From: JALZVT01 sp039029135 | Lineage (GTDB): Bacteria > Pseudomonadota > Gammaproteobacteria > Pseudomonadales > Azotimanducaceae | Length of the DNA stretch: 64,000 bases | Direction of reading: 5' to 3' | Assembly (NCBI GenBank): GCA_039029135.1 | Contig: JBCCGT010000006.1 | Span: forward strand, 1-64,000 | In this document: positions 26,592 through 35,602 of the stretch, piece after piece | Layout: each line of letters opens with the position of its first letter | Position numbering within the stretch: the first letter of the stretch is position 1 | Position numbers and translations under genes: made by a program | The notes under the pieces: generated by a model | The model's input: only the letters and a program-made list of their open reading frames with translations | Database searches by the model: none | Told to the model about the DNA's origin: nothing

Positions 26592-27698
26592 TCAGGGTTT
26601 AAACGACTCGCTGTAGTTCTCTGCGCCCACCGCCCGAACGTCCGCCAGCCAATCGCCCTCGTAGGGCCAGTCCTCAGGCGAATCTTCGGAAGGCCCCTGC
26701 CAGAAACGGGCGAGGGGACCGTCGCCACCGGGCTCCAGCGACCACGCCTGACGCCGGAACGTCCAGCTATCTGGAACCAGTTCGTGGGCCTTGCGGAAGT
26801 GGGCAATCGCAAGCTGGTGCTCGCCTTTCGCTTCCAGGCCGGTCGCGAGTTCGAAGTGCGCGTGACCTAGCGCCACCTCTGCCGAGCGCGGACGGGAGCG
26901 CTTGATGACCTGCTGCGCGGAGAGCGCGAATTCCGACGCCGAACCCTTCTCCACCCAGTCGCGGAGTGCGGCGTGATAGCCCTCTGGGTCGCTCGGAATC
27001 TTCATCGCCTCGGCCATCATCTGCTGCAGCCGCTCGGGCACCGCGCTGAAGTCGAAATTCTGTACCGCCGTCGGTGCGGCGGGCGGCGCGGGCGCGGCCT
27101 CGGCCGGGCGCACGATGCGACCCGCCTCGTCGATCCATATCGCGCTGGGAATGTTCACTACGCCGAATTTCGCGGCCAGCTCGTGGTGCGCGTCGATCAG
27201 CATGGGATGCGTCGGCTGGGCCGCGCGCATAAAGGTCTCGCAGCCCGCCTTGCCGAGGGCGTCGAGCCCCACGGTGACCAGCTCGAAGTTGCCGCCGCTG
27301 GCGGCGTGCAGTTCGTCTCGCAGTGCCTGCCACCCGGGCAGGTCAGCAGAGCAGCCTCAGTACGGTGCCCAGGCGTAGACGACGATCTTCTTGCCCGCGA
27401 GCCGGGCCAGATCGAACGGTTCGTCGTTCAGATCTGGCAGCACCAGCGGCGGGGCGTCGGCGCTGGTCAGCGCGCGGGCGCCGACGGACTCGGGGCCGAG
27501 CGCCCACAGCCCGTGGTCCGGCTCGCTCACCAGCGGCAGGTTCATGGCGTGGGCGAGCGCCGCGAGATCGACGGTCTCTCCGGGCGCCTCGGGCAGCGGC
27601 AGGCAAACATCGCCCTTGCACGCGCCCTCGGGTTTAAAGGTCCAGCCGGTGCGCGCCTCGAACTCCGCGCGCGGCATGGTGGCCGAATGACTGAGCAT
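26592..27698 (-). CDS. Thioredoxin-fold candidate selenoprotein (in-frame TGA)
   Basis: A 368-residue TlpA/ResA-like protein if TGA at 27359-27357 is read as selenocysteine (residue 114). The upstream frame ends VVYAWAPY, then TGA, and the same frame continues GCSADLPGWQALRDEL...FELVTVGLDALG, PMLIDAHHELAAKFGVVNIPSAIWIDEAGRIV, which is the rest of a thioredoxin fold. TGA falls exactly where the first active-site Cys of a WAxxCGC motif belongs. A TPR-like segment (GHAHFELATGLEAKGEHQLA) and a conserved tail (WPYEGDWLADVRAVGAENY) follow. ATG 27698 has AGGAGGGG upstream. No signal peptide is evident. A Cys-to-stop mutation or sequencing error is the alternative. No sel genes lie in this window. 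Confidence 0.75.
27326..27342 (-). promoter_or_regulatory. Candidate bacterial SECIS hairpin
   Basis: Read on the minus strand, arms CCTGCC and GGCAGG (six perfect GC-rich pairs) enclose the loop CGGGT. The loop begins 21 bases after the in-frame TGA. The published bacterial SECIS model asks for a loop about 16-37 bases downstream with a G among its first two bases, and both hold here. Confidence 0.6.
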
Positions 27699-27751
27699 GC
27701 TCCCCTCCTGGTTGCCTGTTTCCGCTTAAGACATCAGAACCGCGCGCGCCC

Positions 27752-28822
27752 TCACGCGGCGTCGCGGCCGTTCTTCTGCGCCGCCTCATCGCCGCCGGTG
27801 CCAGCGCCGGCGGGCTCGGCCGCGATGCGCTTCAGCAGCGCATCGTCCGCGTGCTTACCCAGCCAGCGCTGCGCCTGACGGCGCTTTTCGTCGTTCTCGA
27901 TATCGAGTGCCGCGTAGACGCCCAGCCAGTCGCGCCGCCAGGAATCGCCCAGCGCCGCGACCAGCACGTCGCGCGCGGCTTCGGTCGCATCGCGGCCGAG
28001 CAGTTCCGCCGCGAGGTCGAGCACCACGTCGCGATCGAGCCGGGCGCTGGTATCCAGTCGCTTCCAGACCGCGACCGCACCCGGCGCGTCGTCGTCGCGC
28101 GCCAGCGCGCCGAAGACCTTGTGGCGCGCGATGTCGAGCTGCATGCCGGCGAACTCTTCCGGCGCGTCTTTCTTCAGGCGCTTGAGCCTAGGCAGCTCGG
28201 CCTCTAGCAGCGACATATCGCCATGACCGCGATGACAGCGGGCGAGCAGCGTCGCGACCACCTGATGCCGCGGCGCCATGTCGCGCAGCCGATTCAGCAC
28301 CGCGATCGCCTGACCGAACTCGCCGTTGTCCATCTGCATGCGCACGCGCGCGAGATCCACCGCAAACTCAGAGCCGGGCGTCGAGGCGATCGCCTTCTTC
28401 AACAGATCGTCGCGCCGCTTACCTTCGCCGAGACGATTGCTCGCCATCGCCGCCTCAAGGTAATTCAACAGCGGCGCATCGCTGCCCGGTGCACCGGCGA
28501 CCAGCGAGCGACGGGCCGCCGACCACTCCTCTTCCGCAAGCAGCAGCAATCCGTGTTCGGTGTGCCGACGAGAACCGTTCAGCCGGCGGTTGGCGTTCCA
28601 GCGACCGACGATGCGCGGGCTGGTCGCGATGCTGCGGACCAGCGCGTACAGCAGGCGAATCAGAATGACGGCCGCGACCACCAGGATCAGCGCGAACCAC
28701 AGGCTCATCTCTACGCTGTGGCCGTGATAGGCGAGCATCACGTAGCCGGGATCGCGCAGCGCGAGCGTGCCGATCAGACCACCGATGATGATGGCCACGA
28801 CAATCATCGCCAGGGCGCGCAT
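27752..28822 (-). CDS. hemY: HemY-like membrane protein, short C-terminus
   Basis: A HemY N-domain protein of 356 residues: two membrane helices (ALAMIVVAIIIGGLIGTLAL and LWFALILVVAAVILIRLLYALV), the FFR-like segment and then helical TPR repeats (LLLLAEEEWSAARRSL, LNYLEAAMASNRLGE). HemY proteins usually run about 390-410 residues; this one ends after WLGKHADDALLKRIA with a low-complexity tail, so the last TPR pair is missing. ATG 28822 overlaps the hemX stop (TGATG). The role in haem synthesis is inferred from the family and from the hem cluster. Confidence 0.88.
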   Translation of the reverse strand: MRALAMIVVAIIIGGLIGTLALRDPGYVMLAYHGHSVEMSLWFALILVVAAVILIRLLYALVRSIATSPRIVGRWNANRRLNGSRRHTEHGLLLLAEEEWSAARRSLVAGAPGSDAPLLNYLEAAMASNRLGEGKRRDDLLKKAIASTPGSEFAVDLARVRMQMDNGEFGQAIAVLNRLRDMAPRHQVVATLLARCHRGHGDMSLLEAELPRLKRLKKDAPEEFAGMQLDIARHKVFGALARDDDAPGAVAVWKRLDTSARLDRDVVLDLAAELLGRDATEAARDVLVAALGDSWRRDWLGVYAALDIENDEKRRQAQRWLGKHADDALLKRIAAEPAGAGTGGDEAAQKNGRDAA

Positions 28823-30120
28823 CACTCGCGACCTCGACTGACGGATTGCAGCGCGCGCAACGAACCGGAGATGTCCGGCAGGTCCTGTTCGAGCTGCACG
28901 GTCAGCAGCGACTCGAGCTGGCGGCTGGTCTCTGCGACGGCCTCGACCTCAGTGTCGAGATAGCGACTGACCCAGTCGGCGGCCGACGACAGGCTGGCCT
29001 CGTACACCACCTGATTGCGCCGCATCATCGCGAGCTGCGCGCGTTCCAGCATCAGCCGCAGATTCATCTCCAAAAACGCCGACTGATCTGGCGACAGCAG
29101 CGGCGCCTCGGTCTCGCCGCCGGACAGGCGACGGTATTCGAAAAAGTTGCCGAGGCCCCCGAGCAGCGAGTCGACCCAGTTGTCCGTCGTCACCGGCTCC
29201 GCATCTTCGACGGCTTGGGCGAGACTCTCTTGGGGCGCGACGTTCGCCTGCATGTACGCGGGCAGGCGCAGCGGCAGCGCCTCGAGATTATTCTTCAGCG
29301 CCTCGAGCTGCAGATACAGCCCCTGTAGGTCGGTGTCGGAAAGCGCCTTGAGGCTGAGCATCTCGTCGGCAAGCCGCGCGCGCACGTCGTACAGCGAAAA
29401 GTCGCCCAGCTCCGCGAAGATTTGATCGGCCGCGCCCAACAGCTGACCCGCGGTCTGGGCGTCGCGCTCCATCAGCAGGCGGTGGTTGGCGATGCGCAGC
29501 AGGTACTCGGCCTCTGCCAGCTTCCACTCGCGATCGGTCGGCGGCTGGGCTGCCAGGTTGTCGCTGAGGCTTTCGGCCAGGGCCGCTTGTGCGGCCTCCA
29601 GGTTGTCTTGCTGGTCGGTGAGCTCATCGCGCAGGGACGCGGCGGCGGATTGCTGGGCGGCGACGGCGGCTTCAATCTCGCTGCGCAGTTCGCCGGCACG
29701 GGATTCGAGCGCGGCGCTGGCGGCCTGGGCGCTGGACTCGACGCCCCGGATGCGGTCGTTGACGGCCACCAGTGGGTCGGCCTTGGTGCGGTCTTCGTAG
29801 AAAAGGAAGCCGGACAGGCCGAGGCCACCCAGGGCGAGCAGCAGGGCCAGGAAGGCTGGGAAGCGGGAGGGGGTCTTTGCTGGTGGTGGCAGCTCGCTCG
29901 CAGGCGGCTCGTCGGCGGTCTGGGCTTCGACCGCTTCTGAATCCGATTCGGTCATTTCATCATCGGACGCTACGTCTTCGGCGGGCTCGGTCCACTCAGT
30001 GTCGTCTGCCGCCTCAATCGCATCCGTGACGTCATCGGCCTGATCGTCTGGCGATTCCGGGGCCTCATCGCCTGCCTCCGGGCGACCGTATTTGGCCGCA
30101 TCATCGTCGTGTTCACTCAT
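28822..30120 (-). CDS. hemX: HemX-like protein
   Basis: A 432-residue HemX family protein, annotated historically as uroporphyrinogen-III C-methyltransferase although it lacks the methyltransferase fold. A long acidic N-terminus (about 80 residues) precedes one membrane helix (FPAFLALLLALGGLGLSGFLFY), a coiled coil rich in Ala, Gln and Glu (about 120-200) and the periplasmic HemX domain (WKLAEAEYLLRIANHRLLMERD, LEMNLRLMLERAQLAMM). It is coupled to hemY. In relatives it directly follows hemD; here hemD is 7.5 kb away. Confidence 0.9.
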   Translation of the reverse strand: MSEHDDDAAKYGRPEAGDEAPESPDDQADDVTDAIEAADDTEWTEPAEDVASDDEMTESDSEAVEAQTADEPPASELPPPAKTPSRFPAFLALLLALGGLGLSGFLFYEDRTKADPLVAVNDRIRGVESSAQAASAALESRAGELRSEIEAAVAAQQSAAASLRDELTDQQDNLEAAQAALAESLSDNLAAQPPTDREWKLAEAEYLLRIANHRLLMERDAQTAGQLLGAADQIFAELGDFSLYDVRARLADEMLSLKALSDTDLQGLYLQLEALKNNLEALPLRLPAYMQANVAPQESLAQAVEDAEPVTTDNWVDSLLGGLGNFFEYRRLSGGETEAPLLSPDQSAFLEMNLRLMLERAQLAMMRRNQVVYEASLSSAADWVSRYLDTEVEAVAETSRQLESLLTVQLEQDLPDISGSLRALQSVSRGRE

Positions 30121-30304
30121 ACTCGAACGCTAACTCCAAGGTCGAGATCGGGCATCCGCCCGCAGATGGGGAAAGGTTAGCGGGTAATACCGCGCGAGGC
30201 ACGCTTAAGCGGTTGCGGGACGGCAAATGTAGGGGGGGTCTGATGACCGCTCACTGAGCCGAACGGCGGGGCCACCGCCAGTCGGTCAGGCCCGACCAGG
30301 CACC

Positions 30305-31513
30305 TCAAGAATCGATGCGTAACCCCATAGCCGCCAGCTTGCCCCGCGCGACCTCTGCATCGATGGCTTCTGGCACCTGGTGCACGACGGGCTCCAGGTT
30401 GTCGCGCGTCTTGACGAGGTATTCGGCGGTCAGCGCCTGCAGCGCAAAGCTGGTATCCATAATCTCGGCCGGATGACCGTCGCCGCAGGCGATGTTGACG
30501 ATGTGCGCGTCGCCTAGCAGATACAGCCAGTGCCCATCGGCCATGCGGTAGCCGTCGATCATCTCGCGCACCGGCACGACTTCTTCGGCGGCCGCCTTCA
30601 GCGCCGGCGCGTCGATCTCGGTCCAGAAGTGGCCGGCGTTGGCGAGCATGGCGCCGTCTTTCAATACCGCGAAATGATCAGCCGCCAGCGTTGCCGCTTC
30701 GCCCGTTGCGGTCACGACGATGTCGGCGCGCGTGCAGGCATCAAACAGGGGCGCGACCTCGTAGCCGTGCATCGCGGCGTCCGCTGCTTTGACCGCGTCG
30801 CGCTCTGCAACGATCACGCGGGCGCCCAATCCGTCGGCGCGCAGCGCGATACCGCGCCCGCACCAGCCGAAGCCGACGACCAGCACCACCTTGCCTGCGA
30901 TGGTGGTGTTGCCGGCCCGCATGATGGCGTCCCATACGGATTGACCGGTGCCGTGAACGTTGTCGAAGAGGAACTTACAGCGGGCGTCGTTGATGGCGAA
31001 CACAGGGACAGAGAGTTTTCCTTCCGCCTCGCGCGCCTCGGCGCGGCGTACGCCCGTGGTGGTTTCTTCGCAGACGCCCATCAACGTTGAGAGCAGTTCG
31101 GGGCGTTCGTCTTCGATCAGCTCCACCAGATCGCCACCGTCGTCGATAACGATGTGGGGTTCGATATCAAGCGCCATACGCATGTGGTCGCGCATTTCCT
31201 CTGGGGAGGCGCCGTGGCGGGCATAGACGGCGATGCCAGATTCGGCGAGGGCAGCGACCACGTCGTCTTTGGTGGAGTCGGGGTTGGAGCCGGTGGCGGC
31301 GACCTGAGCGCCGCCGCAGGCGAGGGTGAGGGCCAGGTTGGCGGTTTTGGCTTCCAGATGGATGCAGACTACGGCTCGTAGGCCGGTGAAGGGTTTTTCT
31401 TGTTCGAAGCGGGTACCGATGCTTTCGAGGATGGGCATGTTGCGGCGCACCCAGTCGATGCGACGTTGGCCTTCGTGGGCGAGTTCGGGGTGGGCGATGA
31501 CATTCGGTCGCAT
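30305..31513 (-). CDS. ahcY: Adenosylhomocysteinase, archaeal/Thermotoga type
   Basis: A 402-residue S-adenosylhomocysteine hydrolase that splits SAH to adenosine and homocysteine using bound NAD. Signatures are IHLEAKTANLALTL, SNPDSTKDDVVAALAESGIAVYARHG, DDGGDLVELI, EETTTGVRR, the NAD site VVGFGWCGRGIALRADGLGARVIV and NAGHFWTEID. It has the short form lacking the insert and C-terminal KPxxYRY tail of the common bacterial and eukaryotic enzyme. No SAH riboswitch was recognised upstream. It lies 184 bp upstream of hemX on the same strand and could drive it. Confidence 0.92.
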   Translation of the reverse strand: MRPNVIAHPELAHEGQRRIDWVRRNMPILESIGTRFEQEKPFTGLRAVVCIHLEAKTANLALTLACGGAQVAATGSNPDSTKDDVVAALAESGIAVYARHGASPEEMRDHMRMALDIEPHIVIDDGGDLVELIEDERPELLSTLMGVCEETTTGVRRAEAREAEGKLSVPVFAINDARCKFLFDNVHGTGQSVWDAIMRAGNTTIAGKVVLVVGFGWCGRGIALRADGLGARVIVAERDAVKAADAAMHGYEVAPLFDACTRADIVVTATGEAATLAADHFAVLKDGAMLANAGHFWTEIDAPALKAAAEEVVPVREMIDGYRMADGHWLYLLGDAHIVNIACGDGHPAEIMDTSFALQALTAEYLVKTRDNLEPVVHQVPEAIDAEVARGKLAAMGLRIDS

Positions 31514-31689
31514 GAAGTTAAGGGTTCAGCCAGTCGCATGGCAAAAGAAATCGTTCCTATTCTACCGTTATCTGCGCGCTAATCAGATCTGAGGCATCGC
31601 AACTAGGCCAGCCTGATCGCTCGAGAGCCCCCCAGGTTGAAAAACACCTCTTCAGGTGTCGAGCGACACCCAGTTTCGCGCGTTAAGGC

Positions 31690-32653
31690 AACAGCTAGTT
31701 TCGCGCACTTCCGGTTAGGATTTTGGATTGACGCTGAAGATGAAGCAGTTACTGACGCCACTCCGGTTCGCGTCGAGAGTCACACCCGCGCTCGCACGCG
31801 CGTACCACGACTGTCAGCGAATCTGCCTCGCGTTGATTTGATCCACGATCTTGGCGACGACGAGAAGGTCTGTGCCGAGCACGGCCGTGCGCTGGAGCCG
31901 ATGGTCGAGGACGTCAGCGAATAGCTCGAGTTCCAGCCGGCGAAGCTTTACGTGGCTCACCATGTCCAGAAGAAATACACCTGTCCGTGTTGTGATAGCG
32001 GCATCAAGACGGCGGCAAAGCCGTCGTCTCAGATCCCCAAGAGCATGGTGACCGCCAGCCTGCTGTCCGGCGAAGGAAGAGTTCTATGACGTCAACTTCC
32101 GCTAGAAGGTGTACTCTGACCTCGAAGACCTGCAAGCCCACCTCGTCGCTTGGGTTGATCACTAGAACCTGGAGCGATGGCATCAAGGAAAGATGTGTTG
32201 CGGAAGAACCCCATTGCAAACGTTGCTGGATGGACGGGAGCTATGGGAACAGAAGGCCAGTGAGCTGAACTGGTCTGACAGCTGCGCTTCTGACAAACCG
32301 ATAACTGTCAGATCAGGTCGCGTCTATCACGGCTGGGCAAGGCGCTGACGTATCTTGGCAACCAGCGACAGCACCTGGTCCGCTATGTTGAAGATGGTCG
32401 CTACCCAATCGACAACAAACGGGTGGAGAACGCGACCCATCTCTTCGTGGTGGAAAGGAAAAACTGGTTGTTCTCGAAGTCAGCGGCTGGCGTCAGAGCA
32501 GACGCAAATCTGTAGAGTCACCTCGAGCCAGCAAAGGCTCATGGGCTCCACCCGCGCGCGTACCTCAACACCATCTTCGATCGGCTACCGCTGGCCGATA
32601 GCGTTGCGGACTACGAGGCGTTGCTACCCAGCGTGGTCAAAGACGGAGAATAG
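31690..32653 (+). mobile_element. Decayed IS66-family transposase (TnpC)
   Basis: Reading across frames gives the order of an IS66 transposase with stops and frameshifts. It begins with PRVDLIHDLGDDEKVCAEHG, then the zinc-finger region HVQKKYTCPCCDSGIKTA and QIPKSMVTASLL. After a damaged middle come ALTYLGNQRQHLVRYVEDGR, PIDNKRVENATHLFVVERKN and the ending FDRLPLADSVADYEALLPSVV. The central catalytic core is largely lost, so it cannot be active. It marks the left side of the island. Confidence 0.75.
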
Positions 32654-32994
32654 ACGGCCCTTACCTTTTAACCGTACTTCGGACGGATTATGCACAGTTA
32701 GTTCAAATCCGCCCCATCTGGGTTCGCAGAAAGCCAGAACACACACACCGAGGGATACCATGAGCCTGTTAGTCAATTGACCTATCCCTTAGTTCAGGGC
32801 AAAACGCACTGCAACGTATTCGACGGCAGAATCAGGGCGATTCCGTGGATTGGATTGCTTCTTAACTTCTCCAGTGGCGCCTCCAAGCTGCTCAACACCG
32901 GTAAAAGGTGTATCTGGCCACACACATCAGACAAGCCTTCGATACGCTCCCGAACTCCTCGACCCAAGTTACAAAAATCGATTTTGAAACGACT
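32654..32994. other. Non-coding stretch beside IS66 remnant
   Basis: About 340 bp between the transposase remnant and the methyltransferase stop. A plus-strand frame of about 80 codons is open but has no recognisable motif, and the composition is uneven. I see no gene here. Confidence 0.5.
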
Positions 32995-34194
32995 CTACTC
33001 GTTTCTTAACAGGCGATAAAAGTCAAAGCCTCCTCCACCACTCCAGCCAACGCAGCTAGAGATACCAAGTTTCTCTTCTCCTCTGACAACTTTTGACAAT
33101 CGCCGAGCAGCATGAGTTACGGCATGTTTGCCTTGTTCTATACCGATAAACCGCCTATTCATTTTGTGAGCGACAGCTGCAGTCGTCCCCGATCCAAGGT
33201 AGGCATCAACAACCAATTCACCCGGCGAGCTGGAGATTGCCAATACTCGCTCAATCAGACTTTCAGGCTTGGGCGTGTCGAAAACAGATTCATCGGGAAA
33301 GAGCTTGATCAAGTGCTTTTTCGCTTCGTCGTTTGTCCCAACTTCGTTAGCAAGCCAAAGCGTTTCAGGCGTTAGCCCTTGTCGAGCTTCGCTCAGGAAA
33401 CGCTTTAATCGTGGAACGCCACTGCCATCCCGCCCGAACCAAACACGGTTTTCGCGTATTTGCTCCTGCATCTTCTCCAATGAATACGCCCAACATCTTC
33501 CAGCGGGTGGACTGTGCAGCAGGCCGTTAGGTGCTTCCAGCTTGTAGAACTGAGCTGGTGTTGCATGTCCGGCTTGAACGTTAGCGCTAACTGACTGCCA
33601 CGGTCCCCGCGGGTCATTATCGACGTTCTTGTAACGTGCTCGTACCTCTGGTGTTAGCTCGAGGCTATTACGAGACTTGGAGAATTTCTTGAGATCCTTT
33701 GCGTAAACCAGCAGATACTCGTGATTGTTTGAAAAGACCTTTCGGTTCTCTCGAGTCGTCCGTTGTTGCCAAACAATCGTAGTTACAAAGTTCTTCCTCC
33801 CTAGAATCTTGTCACAAGCGACCTTCAGATAGTGAACTTCGCGGTCATCAATCGAAATCCAGAGACTTCCGTCATCCCTCAGAAATTCAGCAAGGATTTC
33901 TATCCGTTCGGTAGTTTGATCCAGCCAGGTTCGGTGGTCCAACGAGTCAGCATAGTGGTAGTGCTTTTCATTGTTGTTGTAGGGGGGATCGATATAACAG
34001 CAACGTACCTTTGAGTCGAATCTAGGTAGTAGTTGTTGCAAGACGGCCAGGTTTTCACCTTGAATTAGCGCGTTTCCTGTTCCAGGTGTGCCGGAGGAAT
34101 ATTTCGCAATACGCTTGAGTGATGAAAATCCATCGCAATTGAGCGATGATAGATCTTGCGAACCGACGACTTGAAACTGAGTCTTTCTTGGCAT
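32995..34194 (-). CDS. DNA methyltransferase, beta class (Mod-like)
   Basis: A 399-residue site-specific amino-methyltransferase. Motif IV (YIDPPYNNNEKHYHYAD) comes before motif I (VVDAYLGSGTTAAVAHKMNRRFIGIEQ), the beta-class order. DPPY favours N6-adenine as the target, but N4-cytosine is not excluded. The start is ATG 34194 (MPRKTQF); the frame opens 6 codons earlier. It is divergent from the second methyltransferase with only 34 bp between starts. With the nuclease at 35599 it forms a restriction-modification system. Confidence 0.88.
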   Translation of the reverse strand: MPRKTQFQVVGSQDLSSLNCDGFSSLKRIAKYSSGTPGTGNALIQGENLAVLQQLLPRFDSKVRCCYIDPPYNNNEKHYHYADSLDHRTWLDQTTERIEILAEFLRDDGSLWISIDDREVHYLKVACDKILGRKNFVTTIVWQQRTTRENRKVFSNNHEYLLVYAKDLKKFSKSRNSLELTPEVRARYKNVDNDPRGPWQSVSANVQAGHATPAQFYKLEAPNGLLHSPPAGRCWAYSLEKMQEQIRENRVWFGRDGSGVPRLKRFLSEARQGLTPETLWLANEVGTNDEAKKHLIKLFPDESVFDTPKPESLIERVLAISSSPGELVVDAYLGSGTTAAVAHKMNRRFIGIEQGKHAVTHAARRLSKVVRGEEKLGISSCVGWSGGGGFDFYRLLRNE

Positions 34195-34228
34195 TTTGAG
34201 CCTCATTAACAAGAACGCAGGCGTTGCA

Positions 34229-35602
34229 ATGTTATCAGACGGAATGGCTACCGAAAATCATGAGAAGGCCTCCAAGCCATTGCTAGCGGATTCCGAAGGA
34301 CAAACTCTCTCCGCCAACCCTTGGAGACCTATCCACTATTTGGGCAGCAAACTGCGCCTAATCTACCCCATCACATCAATACTTGATGAGCTAGACCCTG
34401 AGCGGGGAGCGGTATGTGATTTGTTCGCAGGTTCCGGGACGGTGGCCTCTTCACTTTCCCAGACACGCTCTGTCGTTGCATCAGACATACAAGAGTTCGC
34501 CCGAACGATTTGTGCCGCACTGCTTGAAACATCACCAATTGCGGATGGGTCTGATCAAGTACTGGCGAACGCCCGAGAAATCCACCGGAGAATTTCTAGG
34601 CAGCTGGGGCCATTGGTCGAGTTGGAGACCGAAGCTATAAGATCTGCAGAACACGACCCCGAGTTGCTTTGCAACATTGTGGATGATGGCTCGCTGCTCA
34701 GTGATGAAATGGGCAACGCCAACAATTCTCTAGCAAAGGCAAAGAAGGATGTCTTGAAACGCATTCGCCAATCAGATTCCGGCGACATCTTGATTGCAAC
34801 GCGATTCTATGGCGGTTTGTATTTCGCATACGATCAAGCACTCTGGCTCGACGCGGTATCTGAGGCACTTAATAGAGCTATCCCATCCCTACGAACAATC
34901 GGCTACGGCGCCGTCCTGAGTACCGCAAGCGAAATAGTTAATACTGTAGGTAAGCAATTTGCCCAACCTATACGACCGCGAACCAAGGATGGGGAGATCA
35001 AATCACACCTTATCCGGCAGATGGTTCGAGATCGAACAATTAGTGTGTCATCAAGTTTCGATAAGTGGTTTGCGCGCTACCTATCGGTACCAAGGGTGAA
35101 CTCGCATCTAGTCGTACGCGGGGACTACAAATATGTATTGCAAAATCACTGTTCTGAAGTTTCGGTAGTCTACGCCGACCCACCCTACACGCGGGATCAC
35201 TACAGCCGCTTCTACCACGTACTGGAAACGCTTTGTCTTCGTGACACGCCACAAATCACCACGACAATGTTGAATGGTACTGGCTCGATAAGCCGCGGAA
35301 TCTACCGTAATGACCGACACCAGTCCCCGTTTTGCATTAAGTCTCAAGCTCCAGATGCATTTCGTGATTTGTTCTCTGGTGTCAGTTCACTGGATATTCC
35401 TCTAATTTGCTCCTATTCGCCATTCGTAAGCAATGGCCACCCTCGTCTTATGACCGTTGAGGCGATTGTTGATCTCGCGAAGATCTATTTTGACAAAGTG
35501 GAAGTACGATTTGCCGAGGGTGTAACTCACAGCAAGCTCAACAAATCGGAACTAGAAATGGAAACTGGTAAGAACGCTGAAGTCTTCATCGTATGCCGTT
35601 AG
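34229..35602 (+). CDS. DNA adenine methyltransferase, D12 class
   Basis: A methyltransferase of about 457 residues with the alpha (Dam/D12) order: RPIHYLGSKLRLI, motif I LFAGSGTVASSL, a long helical insert and motif IV YADPPYTRDHYSRFYH. It is longer than typical Dam-like enzymes (about 270-300), with the extra sequence between motifs I and IV serving as the target-recognition region. The start is uncertain: ATG 34229 is used, with ATG 34244 as an alternative. Base composition is visibly richer in A+T than the flanking hem genes. Two methyltransferases in one system suggest an asymmetric recognition site. Confidence 0.86.
   Translation: MLSDGMATENHEKASKPLLADSEGQTLSANPWRPIHYLGSKLRLIYPITSILDELDPERGAVCDLFAGSGTVASSLSQTRSVVASDIQEFARTICAALLETSPIADGSDQVLANAREIHRRISRQLGPLVELETEAIRSAEHDPELLCNIVDDGSLLSDEMGNANNSLAKAKKDVLKRIRQSDSGDILIATRFYGGLYFAYDQALWLDAVSEALNRAIPSLRTIGYGAVLSTASEIVNTVGKQFAQPIRPRTKDGEIKSHLIRQMVRDRTISVSSSFDKWFARYLSVPRVNSHLVVRGDYKYVLQNHCSEVSVVYADPPYTRDHYSRFYHVLETLCLRDTPQITTTMLNGTGSISRGIYRNDRHQSPFCIKSQAPDAFRDLFSGVSSLDIPLICSYSPFVSNGHPRLMTVEAIVDLAKIYFDKVEVRFAEGVTHSKLNKSELEMETGKNAEVFIVCR

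Noticed and set aside
26114..26602. Complete ECF sigma factor gene
   Set aside because: Only region 2 is recognisable. The frame lacks region 4 and its end is made of antitoxin-like DNA read on the wrong strand.
31514..31690. Possible SAH riboswitch upstream of ahcY
   Set aside because: The conserved GAGGRGCGCUGC-type core was not seen.
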